A DNA stretch of 33,286 bases from an uncultured Maricaulis sp. GTDB lineage: Bacteria > Pseudomonadota > Alphaproteobacteria > Caulobacterales > Maricaulaceae. Within the stretch, counting starts at the first letter, position 1. Each line of letters begins with the position of its first letter. Positions 23,383 through 31,368 of the stretch are shown piece after piece. The stretch lies in contig NZ_CAMYLS010000031.1 of NCBI RefSeq assembly GCF_947259345.1, positions 1 through 33,286 of the forward strand, read 5' to 3'. The notes below the pieces were generated by a model that worked only from the letters and a program-made list of their open reading frames with translations, was not told the origin of the DNA and did no database searches. A program made the translations under genes and the position numbers.

Positions 23383-24600
23383 ATGACCATGAAACGCTTG
23401 GGACAGGCCGCGATCGGCCTCCTTCTCACCAGCCTGGCCGGCCAGGCCGCAGCCCAGTCCATCATCCTTTATGAGGACTCCAATTATCGTGGCCGCGAAG
23501 TCCGGGTCACCGGCGATGTCCGCAATCTCGACTCGGTCCGCTTCAATGACCGCGCCTCCTCTTTCCGCATCGTGTCCGGGCAGTGGGAATTGTGCCAGCA
23601 TGACGATTATAACGGCACCTGCGAAATTCATGGCTCGGACCAGGCCTCCATGGGCCGGATGAACGACCAGCTGACATCGCTGCGTCCGGTGGCTGCCGGT
23701 CGTCCCGGGCGTCCGGGCGGCGGGCGTGGCAGCCCCTCCCTCACCTTTTATTCCGGTCCCAACTATACCGGTCGTTCGGTTGTCGTGACCACGAGCACGC
23801 CTGATTTCTCGCGGATCGGCTTCAACGACCAGGCGCGCTCGGTCCGCCATAGCGGTCGCGGTGACTGGGTTGCCTGCCAACACGCCAATTTTGACGGCGC
23901 CTGCATGGTTATCGACGGCGACATCGCCAATATAGGCGGCGGCATGGCTGGCGAGATCAGTTCGGCAGAACCGGATTATGCCGGTCGCCCCAGACGTCCA
24001 GGTCGCCCCGGTGGTGGTGGTGAATGGCCGCGCTCCGGCGTCTTCCTCTATGACGGCGTCAATTTCGAAGGCCAGCGCGTCGCGGTCGATGCCGACATCT
24101 CCAACCTGTCCCGCATGGGCTTCAATGACCGGGCCGACAGCCTGATCGTGGCGCGCGGCGAGAGCTGGATCATCTGTGATGATGAAGGGTTCACCGACAG
24201 TTGCCAGCGCGTCGAGGGCGAAGTGCGGGATCTGACCAGTCTGGGCCTGCGCAATCGCCTGACCTCACTGCGTCGTGTCGATGACAGCTGGGGTGGCCCT
24301 GGTGGCGGCTATCCCGGTGGACCGCGCGCCGATATCCGCGGCGGGGTCCGCGGCGTCGACAGCCTCTTCTTCCCGCGCCCGGAGATCAATGGCTATGCCG
24401 TTGACCGCTGCCTCGGCGGATACGGCGCGCGCTGCGACCAGCAAGCGGCCGACCGCATGTGCCAGGCTGCCGGCCTGCGCCGGGCCGAACATTTCAGCGT
24501 GGACCGCTATAATCGCGCCCGAACCTGGTATCTGGAACAGAACCGGGCCTGCACCTCCGGGCAATGCGGCGCCCTCGTCGACGTGCTCTGCACGGACTGA
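23383..24600 (+). CDS. Secreted protein with three beta-gamma-crystallin domains
   Basis: A 405-residue exported protein with a signal peptide cleaved near AAAQ (residues 24-25). Three beta-gamma-crystallin domains lie at about 27-102, 118-197 and 219-299, joined by flexible GRPGRPGGG-type linkers. Each has the calcium-site motif N/D-D-x-x-S/T-S or a near match: NDRASS (55-60), NDQARS (148-153) and NDRADS (248-253). The C-terminal 70 residues hold six cysteines (343, 351, 360, 390, 395, 403), do not match a domain I know, and may form disulfides. The ATG follows GGGGAGAG. It likely binds calcium and is stabilised by it; the biological role is unknown. A strong terminator follows, so it is monocistronic. 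Confidence 0.9.
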   Translation: MTMKRLGQAAIGLLLTSLAGQAAAQSIILYEDSNYRGREVRVTGDVRNLDSVRFNDRASSFRIVSGQWELCQHDDYNGTCEIHGSDQASMGRMNDQLTSLRPVAAGRPGRPGGGRGSPSLTFYSGPNYTGRSVVVTTSTPDFSRIGFNDQARSVRHSGRGDWVACQHANFDGACMVIDGDIANIGGGMAGEISSAEPDYAGRPRRPGRPGGGGEWPRSGVFLYDGVNFEGQRVAVDADISNLSRMGFNDRADSLIVARGESWIICDDEGFTDSCQRVEGEVRDLTSLGLRNRLTSLRRVDDSWGGPGGGYPGGPRADIRGGVRGVDSLFFPRPEINGYAVDRCLGGYGARCDQQAADRMCQAAGLRRAEHFSVDRYNRARTWYLEQNRACTSGQCGALVDVLCTD

Positions 24601-24623
24601 TCCGGCGCAAGCCTGAACGAATG

Positions 24624-24653
24624 CGCCGCCCCGGCCTACGGGGCGGCGTTTTT
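24624..24653 (+). terminator. Rho-independent terminator after the crystallin-domain gene
   Basis: CGCCGCCCCG at 24624-24633 pairs perfectly with 24639-24648 across a 5-base loop, followed by TTTTT at 24649-24653. Confidence 0.93.
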
Positions 24654-24688
24654 CGTGCCGGATTTTGCGGTTTCGCGGCATGTGGCTG

Positions 24689-24717
24689 TTGGGTCAGACG
24701 TCGATTTGCCCTATATT
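24689..24717 (+). promoter_or_regulatory. Sigma-70-type promoter of phhA
   Basis: TTGGGT at 24689-24694 and TATATT at 24712-24717 are separated by exactly 17 bases, a good housekeeping promoter for a GC-rich genome. Transcription should start near 24724, about 42 bases before the phhA ATG. The -10 runs into the palindrome at 24716. Confidence 0.7.
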
Positions 24718-24735
24718 AGTTTCATATGAAACTAA
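24716..24735. promoter_or_regulatory. 20-bp perfect palindrome, probable operator of phhA
   Basis: TTAGTTTCAT at 24716-24725 is followed immediately by its exact complement ATGAAACTAA at 24726-24735. The AT-rich palindrome stands out in GC-rich DNA. It overlaps the end of the -10 element and the likely transcription start, where a bound repressor would block RNA polymerase. Its form suits a dimeric winged-helix repressor such as a MarR-family protein; the regulator is not in the window. Confidence 0.75.
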
Positions 24736-24765
24736 CTCGGACCCTCATCTGACCGGAGCCCATCC

Positions 24766-25647
24766 ATGCCTGTGAATGATCCCGTCGTTGCAGAACAGGA
24801 CCCAGCGGCCGATTTTACCATCGACCAGAAGTGGGACCGCTATTCATCCGAGGAGCACGCCATCTGGACCACGCTCTACGAGCGCCAGATGAAAGTCCTC
24901 AAGGGCCGCGCGGCCCCGGAGCATTTCGCCGGACTGGAAATGCTCAATCTGAATGAGGGTGGCATCCCCGATTTCCGGCGCGTCAATGAGAAGCTGGAAA
25001 AACTGACCGGGTGGACGGTCGTGACCGTTCCCGGCCTCATCCCCGAACGGGATTTCTACGAACACCTCGCCAATCGCCGCTTCGTTTCCGGTCGTTTCAT
25101 CCGCGATGGTGAAAAGCTCGACTATCTGCCCGAGCCCGACATCTTTCATGATGTCTTCGGCCATGTCCCCCTGCTCACCCAACCGGTCTTTGCCGATTAT
25201 ATGCAGGCCTACGGACAGGGCGGTTTGCGCTCGCTGGAGTTTGACGCCATCAAGCACATGGCGCGGCTGTACTGGTATACGGTGGAATTCGGCCTGATCA
25301 ACACGCCGGAGGGACGCCGCATCTACGGCGCCGGCATCGTCTCCTCGCGCGCAGAATCCATCTTCAGCCTGGAGGCTCGGTCACCCAACCGGATCCATTT
25401 CGACCTCGAGCGGATCATGCGGACGGATTATCGCTATGATGATTTCCAGCAGAGCTATTTCGTCATTGACAGCTATGACGAGCTGATGGAAGCGACATAC
25501 GCCGATTTCGCGCCCATCTATGAACGCCTGCCTGACCAGCCGGAATACAAACCATCCGATGTCGCCGAAGGCGACAAGGTCTATACACGCGGAAGCCAGG
25601 AATATGCGATGGCGGGCGGACTGACCGGCAAGGCCGAAGCGGTCTGA
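24766..25647 (+). CDS. phhA: Phenylalanine 4-monooxygenase
   Basis: A 293-residue iron- and pterin-dependent aromatic amino acid hydroxylase that turns phenylalanine into tyrosine, the entry to tyrosine catabolism. The iron site is clear: H128 and H133 in EPDIFHDVFGHVPLL, and E174 in YTVEFGL. IPDFRRVNEKLEKLTGWTVVTVPGLIP (about 67-93) and LANRRFVSGRFIR are the conserved N-terminal part, and RIYGAGIVSSRAES is a family motif. The length and single-domain form match bacterial PhhA; there is no ACT regulatory domain. The ATG at 24766 is the first in frame after the promoter. Upstream lie a good promoter and a palindromic operator. No homogentisate-pathway or pterin-recycling gene is adjacent. Confidence 0.95.
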   Translation: MPVNDPVVAEQDPAADFTIDQKWDRYSSEEHAIWTTLYERQMKVLKGRAAPEHFAGLEMLNLNEGGIPDFRRVNEKLEKLTGWTVVTVPGLIPERDFYEHLANRRFVSGRFIRDGEKLDYLPEPDIFHDVFGHVPLLTQPVFADYMQAYGQGGLRSLEFDAIKHMARLYWYTVEFGLINTPEGRRIYGAGIVSSRAESIFSLEARSPNRIHFDLERIMRTDYRYDDFQQSYFVIDSYDELMEATYADFAPIYERLPDQPEYKPSDVAEGDKVYTRGSQEYAMAGGLTGKAEAV

Positions 25648-25660
25648 GGACGCGGTCTGC

Positions 25661-26092
25661 TCAGGCCAAGCTCGGGCTGACCCGCCCGTCCCCGGTCTCG
25701 GCCAGAATTATCGTTCCGGTCTTGGCGAGCGCCTCGACCAGCTTGTCGCGAGACACCGGTTTGACGATATAAAAGGTCGCACCCGCAGCACGGCATTTTT
25801 CTTCCATCTCGGGATTGCGCGCGCCGGAATAGACGCCGATCGCTCCACCACCGAGGACGGGCTGGGTGTCGCCGATGAAGGCGAGTGCATCGCCACCGGC
25901 CAGGCTCAGGTCACACAGGACAAGCACGGGACCGGCGTCGCGGGACCGCAAATGCTCGATCGCGTCTTCTGGGCGCGTGAAGCCGTTGAACTCGAAGTCA
26001 ACGCCAGCATCTTCGAGATCCGCCTTGAACAGAAAATGCTCGTCCGGATCATCATCAACCAGAATGACCGGCACAGGCCTGACGTGCGACAA
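25661..26092 (-). CDS. Single-domain response regulator
   Basis: A 143-residue receiver domain. VPVILVDDDPDEHFLFKADLE at the N-terminus, LVLCDLSLAGGDALAF with the phosphoacceptor aspartate, and YIVKPVSRDKLVEAL with the conserved lysine are all visible. There is no output domain. I prefer TTG at 26092, since GGGAGGGAA lies a few bases upstream, giving SHVRPVPVILVDDD; GTG at 26095 or ATG at 26131 are other options. It lies 99 bases after the end of astB on the same strand and converges on phhA with 13 bases between the stops. It may be read through from the AST operon or use its own promoter. No kinase is near. Confidence 0.85.
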   Translation of the reverse strand: MSHVRPVPVILVDDDPDEHFLFKADLEDAGVDFEFNGFTRPEDAIEHLRSRDAGPVLVLCDLSLAGGDALAFIGDTQPVLGGGAIGVYSGARNPEMEEKCRAAGATFYIVKPVSRDKLVEALAKTGTIILAETGDGRVSPSLA

Positions 26093-26158
26093 CACTTCCC
26101 TCCCCCGAGTTCGAAGGCGGCAAACTATCACGAAAAACCCGTTTGGATAGGGCGTTGG

Positions 26159-26174
26159 AGAATAGGATTATTCT
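26159..26174. repeat. Short AT-rich inverted repeat upstream of the receiver gene
   Basis: AGAATA and TATTCT flank a 4-base spacer. It lies between astB and the receiver gene, where that gene's promoter would be. It may be an operator or chance. Confidence 0.25.
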
Positions 26175-26191
26175 GAACGCAGACGGGTGGG

Positions 26192-27532
26192 TCAGGCCCG
26201 CTGGAACGGGTAGAAATCCCCGCCCAGCCCCAGAATTCCGGTCAGCCCATCCAGGGCTGCGCGCGATTCTGTCATCAGAGCCGGATCACCCAGGTCATCA
26301 GGCGCGAGGCGATCCCGATAATGCTTGTTCGCCCAAGCGGTCAGCTCGCTGAAGAGCGCATCCGTCATCAGCGCCGCTGGTGTCACGGCGGCGAGTTCAT
26401 CATCGGTCAGCGCGACCCGCAAGCGCAAGCAGGCCGGCCCGCCGCCGTTTCGCATGGATTGGCGGACATCGACATATTCAACCCGGCCGATCGGTCCATT
26501 GCCGTCGACCATCGAGGCACAATAGGCACGGGTGGTCTCGGTCTCTTCGGTCTCCTTCGGCGCGATCAGTGCCAGGCGGCCCTCGCCCGGCCATTCTAGG
26601 AGTTGTGAGTTGAAGAGATAACTGGTGATGGCATCGCCGATCGGGACCTCGGCTTCGGGAACTTCCACGAAAACAGGCTCGAACAGGCCATCCGCGGCGC
26701 GGCGAATAGCGTCCAGAGCGCCGGCCCGATCCTCGAAGGCGAGCTCGTGGAAGAAGAGGGTGGTCCGGGTACCGACGCACACCACATCATTGTGAAAAGC
26801 CCCGGCATCAATCGCGTCCTGCGATTGGCGCAGGAAGACACAGCGGGCCGGGTCCAGCCCGTGTGACCGCGCAACGGCCTGACAGGCTTCCAGTGTCTGG
26901 CGTGCCGGAAAAGCGCCCGACCAGTTCTCACCGGCCGTCCGGCCATAGACGAAGATCTCGACACCCTCACCGCCCTGCTCCGCACAGAGACGAACGTGAT
27001 TGGCGGCGCCCTCATCGGCAAAATCAGCCTGCATGGGGAGTGGATCATGGACCGCAAAACGGTCCGTGTCGGCGAACGCCCAGGACAGGCTGCGCTGGGT
27101 CTGGCGTCCCTCGATGGAGCGGTGCAACGTGGTCAGGAGGTTGGCCGGCGTGAAATGCAGACGCGCATCGGCCGTATCGGCAGACGGCGACACCGTCGCG
27201 GCATTGGCCGCCCACATCGGCGAGGCCGAGCTGGCCTTCCGGACCAGACCCGGCGCCTGCTTCCAGGCCGCCTCCAGGACAGCGGAATCGCTGCCGGAGA
27301 AACCGGCGCGGCGAAGCATGGGCAGGAAGGGACGCTCATGCGGTGGCAGGAGCCCCTGTACCAGACCGGCATCCGCAAGGCGCTTCATCTTGGTCAGGCC
27401 TTCCAGCACGCCTTCGCGCGGCGAGGAAACAAGCCCCTGATTGCGGGCACTGGCCAGATTGCCGTCCGACAGACCGCCATAATTGTGGGTCGGCCCGATC
27501 AGTCCGTCGAAATTCGCCTCGCGCGCCACCAT
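26192..27532 (-). CDS. astB: N-succinylarginine dihydrolase
   Basis: Second enzyme of the arginine succinyltransferase (AST) pathway: it hydrolyses N2-succinylarginine to N2-succinylornithine, CO2 and two ammonia. The 446-residue length fits the family. The amidinotransferase-type triad is readable: E174 in DEGAANH, H247 in GAFHNDV and C368 in RNGGGPACLRLRV. The N-terminus NFDGLIGPTHNYGGLSDGN is diagnostic. The ATG at 27532 is two bases after the astD stop, so translation is probably coupled. Longer starts inside astD are rejected. It is the last AST gene of the run; a receiver gene follows 99 bases later. Confidence 0.96.
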   Translation of the reverse strand: MVAREANFDGLIGPTHNYGGLSDGNLASARNQGLVSSPREGVLEGLTKMKRLADAGLVQGLLPPHERPFLPMLRRAGFSGSDSAVLEAAWKQAPGLVRKASSASPMWAANAATVSPSADTADARLHFTPANLLTTLHRSIEGRQTQRSLSWAFADTDRFAVHDPLPMQADFADEGAANHVRLCAEQGGEGVEIFVYGRTAGENWSGAFPARQTLEACQAVARSHGLDPARCVFLRQSQDAIDAGAFHNDVVCVGTRTTLFFHELAFEDRAGALDAIRRAADGLFEPVFVEVPEAEVPIGDAITSYLFNSQLLEWPGEGRLALIAPKETEETETTRAYCASMVDGNGPIGRVEYVDVRQSMRNGGGPACLRLRVALTDDELAAVTPAALMTDALFSELTAWANKHYRDRLAPDDLGDPALMTESRAALDGLTGILGLGGDFYPFQRA

Positions 27533-27534
27533 GA

Positions 27535-28983
27535 TCAATCCACCCCTTTGACAGCCATCCGCTCCGGCGTCCGGGCGGCCTGTGTGGCCACCGGATAGGC
27601 GCAATAGTCCGCAGCATAATAGGCACTCGGGCGCAGATTTCCGGACTGGCCGGGGCCGCCGAACGGCATGTTCGAGGCGGCGCCGCAGGTCGGCCGGTTC
27701 CAGTTCACGATGCCGGCGCGGCTTTCCACCCAGAAGCGCTCCCACAGCTCTTCACTGTCCGACACGAGGCCGGACGACAGGCCATAAGCCGTGTCATTGG
27801 CCGCCGCGACCGCGGCTTCGAAACTGCCCACACGCGTGACCTGGATCAGCGGGCCGAAGACTTCCTCATCGGGCACGTCCACGCCGGTGACATCAAGCAG
27901 GCCGGGACGCAGGAAGGCGTCGCCGAGTTCCGGGACGCGTGAGATTTCCAGCAAAGGCTTGGCCCCACGTCCCACCAGATCGGCCTGGGCATCGAGCACG
28001 CCCTGGGCAGCGCGCGCCGAGACGAGCGGGCCGATAAAGGGTTCTTCCTCGGCATCCCAGCGACCAACTGAAAGCTGGCCGGCAATCCGGATGATGGCTT
28101 CGATCACGGCCTCGCCGAACGCGCCTTCGGGAAGGATTAGGCGACGGGCGCAGGAGCAGCGCTGACCGGCTGTCACATAGGCCGATTGGACGGCGATGCG
28201 GGCAGCCGCTTCGGCATCCTCGGCATCCCAGACCACAAGTGGGTTATTGCCGCCCATTTCCAGCGCCAGCTGGATGCCGGGTCGGCCGGCGAATTTCTCG
28301 TGAATGAATTTGCCCGTGCCCCAGGACCCGGTGAAGAGAACACCGTCCAACTCGGTATTGTCCAAAGCCGCTGCGCCGGTTTCCCGCGCGCCCTGCACCA
28401 GGTTGAGCACGCCGGCCGGGAGACCGGCATCCTCCCAGGCCTTGGCCATGAACGCACCCACAGCAGGCGTCAGCTCGGAGGGCTTGAACACGATCGTATT
28501 GCCGGCCAGCAGGGCCGGAACGATATGACCGTTGGGCAGGTGTCCGGGGAAGTTATAGGGACCCAACACGAACATCACGCCCAAGGGTTTGTGCGCCAGC
28601 GCGGCATAGCCAAAGGCGGTGTCGGTCGATTGCTCACCGGTGCGCTCGGCATAGGCCGCCTTGGAAATCGCGACCTTGCCGATCATCGCACCAGCCTCCG
28701 CCAGACCTTCCCAGCGCGGCTTGCCGGTTTCGCGGGAAATCAGCTCGCCAAGCTCGGCCTTGTGCGTCTCGAGATAAGCCTGGTAGGCCTCAACAATGGC
28801 GACACGTTCCGGATAAAGACTTCGCCCCCATGCCGGAAATGCCGCCCGCGCTGCCTTGAACGCGGCATCGACTTCGCCCGGCGTCGCAGCCTTGCCCGAC
28901 CACACGACGCTGTCATCGGCCGGATTGTGTGAGACAAGGTCCGCGCCGCTGCCGTCGCGCCATTCGCCGTTGATGAAAGTCAT
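27535..28983 (-). CDS. astD: Succinylglutamate-semialdehyde dehydrogenase
   Basis: The NAD-dependent aldehyde dehydrogenase of the AST pathway, oxidising N-succinylglutamate semialdehyde to N-succinylglutamate. Key features in 482 residues: N144 in GPYNFPGHLPNGH, the cofactor-binding region with LFTGSWGTGKFIHEKFAGRPG, E242 in LALEMGGNNP and catalytic C276 in AGQRCSCARRL. GQSGNLRPSAYYAADYCAYPVA at the C-terminus is typical of AstD. The ATG at 28983 follows AAGGGA and lies four bases after the astA stop. The order astA-astD-astB equals that of the Enterobacteria core operon. Confidence 0.96.
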   Translation of the reverse strand: MTFINGEWRDGSGADLVSHNPADDSVVWSGKAATPGEVDAAFKAARAAFPAWGRSLYPERVAIVEAYQAYLETHKAELGELISRETGKPRWEGLAEAGAMIGKVAISKAAYAERTGEQSTDTAFGYAALAHKPLGVMFVLGPYNFPGHLPNGHIVPALLAGNTIVFKPSELTPAVGAFMAKAWEDAGLPAGVLNLVQGARETGAAALDNTELDGVLFTGSWGTGKFIHEKFAGRPGIQLALEMGGNNPLVVWDAEDAEAAARIAVQSAYVTAGQRCSCARRLILPEGAFGEAVIEAIIRIAGQLSVGRWDAEEEPFIGPLVSARAAQGVLDAQADLVGRGAKPLLEISRVPELGDAFLRPGLLDVTGVDVPDEEVFGPLIQVTRVGSFEAAVAAANDTAYGLSSGLVSDSEELWERFWVESRAGIVNWNRPTCGAASNMPFGGPGQSGNLRPSAYYAADYCAYPVATQAARTPERMAVKGVD

Positions 28984-28987
28984 GATG

Positions 28988-30004
28988 CTATCCCTTGCGT
29001 CGCCAGAAGCGGGCGCGATCACCTTCGCGCAGGTCGAGTGCCTGCATCGTGTCGTAGGACACGCCCACAATGTCACCATCATCCACAACCTGCGCCAGGC
29101 AGGTCCGGAAATCCTCGAAACGGTCGGTCGAGAGGATGCCCTCGGCACCGCCGCTCGTTGTCGCGGCCCGCACTGTCACTTCGCGGCTTTCGCGCAGGGT
29201 GCGGATATTCTCGGTCCAGTTCGACACCAGCGGGCCACCGTCGAAAATATCGACATAGCGGTCATAGTGGAAACCTTCCCATTTGAGCAGGTTGAGGGCG
29301 CCCTGCCCGTCCTTGTGCGTCTTGCCGATCACGGCCCGGGCGGCTTCCGGCAGGAGGTCGACATAAATGAGGTGCTGCGGCCCCAGGTCGAGAATGAACT
29401 GGTTGTCAGTGGCCGCCGAGAGGCGGTCCGCATCATCGAAATCCATGCGGAAGAACGGGCGCGAGACATGATCGAAAAAGGGCGAAGACCCGTCATCGTG
29501 AACGACGCCCCGCAGCTCGGCGAGGACTTTTTCGCCAAAGCGCTGTGGCCCGGCCGCGATCAGCAAATAGCGAGACTGGGCGACCAGACGCCCGGCGCCG
29601 GTGCCACGCCCGGCCTCGGACACGAAGAGGGTCCCGACTTCCGACGCGCCGGCGAAATCATTGACCAGCAACATGGCATCCATGTCGAAGCGGCGATCCG
29701 CTTCCGTGGAATGCTGGGCCAGCGTCATGATCTTGAAATCCCAATAGGGCTTTGAGACACCGACCATCGCCTTCACCGCCGAGCAGCCGACAATGCGCCC
29801 CGTCCCGGTGTCTTCCAGCATCAACTGGTAGGTATCTTCGGTCTGCCGGTCACCGGGCCCGGAAAAGGCGCTCTCGGATTTGGCGAGGCGCGCCTCGAGC
29901 ACTTCGGGGGGCACAGCCAGGGAGGTAAAGCCGGTCCCGGCCTCCTCGGCGAGACGCACCAAAGCGTCAAGGTCCGACCGTTTGGCCGCACGTACGATCA
30001 GCAT
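28988..30004 (-). CDS. astA: Arginine N-succinyltransferase
   Basis: First enzyme of the AST pathway: it moves succinyl from succinyl-CoA to arginine. The protein is 338 residues, the usual length, with a GNAT-like fold: MLIVRAAKRSDLDALVRLAEEAG at the start, GTLFVSEAGRGTGAGRLVAQSR (about 143-164) as the acyl-CoA loop, and ELRGVVHDDGSSPFFDHVSRPFFRMDF as the family signature. The ATG at 30004 follows GGGAGGG. It lies 19 bases downstream of the M20 peptidase gene and is followed four bases after its stop by astD. AST converts arginine to glutamate and succinate as a nitrogen and carbon source. Confidence 0.96.
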   Translation of the reverse strand: MLIVRAAKRSDLDALVRLAEEAGTGFTSLAVPPEVLEARLAKSESAFSGPGDRQTEDTYQLMLEDTGTGRIVGCSAVKAMVGVSKPYWDFKIMTLAQHSTEADRRFDMDAMLLVNDFAGASEVGTLFVSEAGRGTGAGRLVAQSRYLLIAAGPQRFGEKVLAELRGVVHDDGSSPFFDHVSRPFFRMDFDDADRLSAATDNQFILDLGPQHLIYVDLLPEAARAVIGKTHKDGQGALNLLKWEGFHYDRYVDIFDGGPLVSNWTENIRTLRESREVTVRAATTSGGAEGILSTDRFEDFRTCLAQVVDDGDIVGVSYDTMQALDLREGDRARFWRRKG

Positions 30005-30023
30005 GATCCCTCCCGATCCGTCT

Positions 30024-31289
30024 TCAGTCCTGGCGCTTTGCCAAGGCTCGCGCTTCGCGCGCATCAAATTGACCCTGCGCGAACTTCATCAGCATGATGG
30101 CCGACAATTTGGCGCGCTCGGCAAAGCTGGACAGTTTGACGATCTCGCGGTCGGAATGAATGTCCGCCCCGCGCACGCCCAGCGTATCAACATTGGGGCA
30201 ACCGGCGGCCCACAGATTATTGCCCTCGCAGACACCACCCGTGTCCTGCCAGCGAATGTCGAGACCGAGCGCGGAACCGGCCGCCTTCGTCCATTCGAAC
30301 ATTTTTGCGTTCGCCGGCGACATCGGCTTGGGCGGACGGGTAAATCCGCCATGCAATTCGGCCTCAATCCCGTCGCGGACCCGGATCTCGTCGACCAGGC
30401 GTTCCAGCTCGGCCTCGACCCAGATGCGGTCATTTTCGGTTTTGACCCGCACATTGAAGCGGGCAACCGCATTGTCGGGGACCACATTGGGCGGGCCACC
30501 GCCATCGATGCGGGCCAGGTTGAAAGTGACATCCTCGCGCTTGCCGTTGAGCGCATCCAGACCGAGCCCGAACTGGCAGGCCGCCGCCAGGGCATTGCGA
30601 CCGAGATGATGCTCACGCCCGGCATGGGCGGCGCGGCCGGAGACTTTCAAGGACCAATTGCCAGACCCCTTGCGAGCACCGGCCAGCGAGCCATCGGCCA
30701 GCGCCGGCTCATAGGTCATGCCGATATCGGCACCCGCGCCGAGTTCGGCGATAATCGACCCGGAGCCGAGCGAGCCGATCTCCTCGTCCGGACTGATCAG
30801 GACATCAATGCCGATCTCGTCTTTCCAGGGCGAGCGCTCCAGGCCGAGAATTCCGTGCAGCATGACCAGGATGCCGCCCTTCATGTCCGCAACCCCGGGA
30901 CCGTTCAGCGTGTCGGCATCCCAGAGTTCAGTGGACTGGAAATGGCTGCCGGCCGGAAACACCGTGTCGTGGTGACCGGTCATGACGATGCGGATCGGCG
31001 CTTGGGGGCGGATCCGGCAATGGAAGGATGGTGTAAAAGCCTGTTCACGGACCGTGCCGTCCGGATCGACCACCGTGGTTGGCGGCAACTCGATCGCGCT
31101 GATCTCGCCACCGGTCTCGGCAAAGGCTTTTTCCAGCTCCGCGCGCATGGCTTCAAGGCCATCGGCATTTCGGCTGCCGGAATTGATCGCTGACCAGGCC
31201 TTGACCGTTTCGATCATGCCCTCGGCCCGCGTATCGATCCAGTCGAGTACGGCGCGTTCGTCCGGATTGAGGTCCAGTTTGTCGTGCAT
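30024..31289 (-). CDS. M20-family metallohydrolase in the AST operon
   Basis: A 421-residue M20 peptidase/deacylase. The metal-site pattern is present: H106 and D108 in TGHHDTVFP, D135 in GPGVADMKGG, E169-E170 in SPDEEIGS, and a C-terminal histidine in GADIHSDREIV. The inserted dimerisation domain has VSGRAAHAG. M20 enzymes include ArgE and DapE, which remove acyl groups, including succinyl, from amino-group nitrogen. No AstE (M14-type succinylglutamate desuccinylase) is in the window, so this enzyme could do the last AST step. The ATG at 31289 gives the standard N-terminus; its binding site is poor. It is the first gene of the M20-astA-astD-astB run, and its function there is inference. Confidence 0.9.
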   Translation of the reverse strand: MHDKLDLNPDERAVLDWIDTRAEGMIETVKAWSAINSGSRNADGLEAMRAELEKAFAETGGEISAIELPPTTVVDPDGTVREQAFTPSFHCRIRPQAPIRIVMTGHHDTVFPAGSHFQSTELWDADTLNGPGVADMKGGILVMLHGILGLERSPWKDEIGIDVLISPDEEIGSLGSGSIIAELGAGADIGMTYEPALADGSLAGARKGSGNWSLKVSGRAAHAGREHHLGRNALAAACQFGLGLDALNGKREDVTFNLARIDGGGPPNVVPDNAVARFNVRVKTENDRIWVEAELERLVDEIRVRDGIEAELHGGFTRPPKPMSPANAKMFEWTKAAGSALGLDIRWQDTGGVCEGNNLWAAGCPNVDTLGVRGADIHSDREIVKLSSFAERAKLSAIMLMKFAQGQFDAREARALAKRQD

Positions 31290-31324
31290 GAGCCAGTGAT
31301 AGCCGTTTAAACGGAAGCGTCCAC

Positions 31325-31353
31325 CCCCGGCCGACAGGTTGTGTCGGCCGGGG
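31325..31353. other. Strong hairpin upstream of the AST operon
   Basis: CCCCGGCCGACA at 31325-31336 pairs exactly with 31342-31353 across a 5-base loop. It lies 16 bases downstream of the minus-strand PLP gene and 36 bases upstream of the M20 start. No T-run follows, so it could be a processing or RNA-stability element, a weak terminator or a leader structure. Confidence 0.55.
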
Positions 31354-31368
31354 TACATGGTCGCGTTA

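Noticed and set aside
29880-31193. Plus-strand open frame of 437 codons
   Set aside because: It is antisense to the M20 peptidase and astA, which carry intact catalytic motifs.
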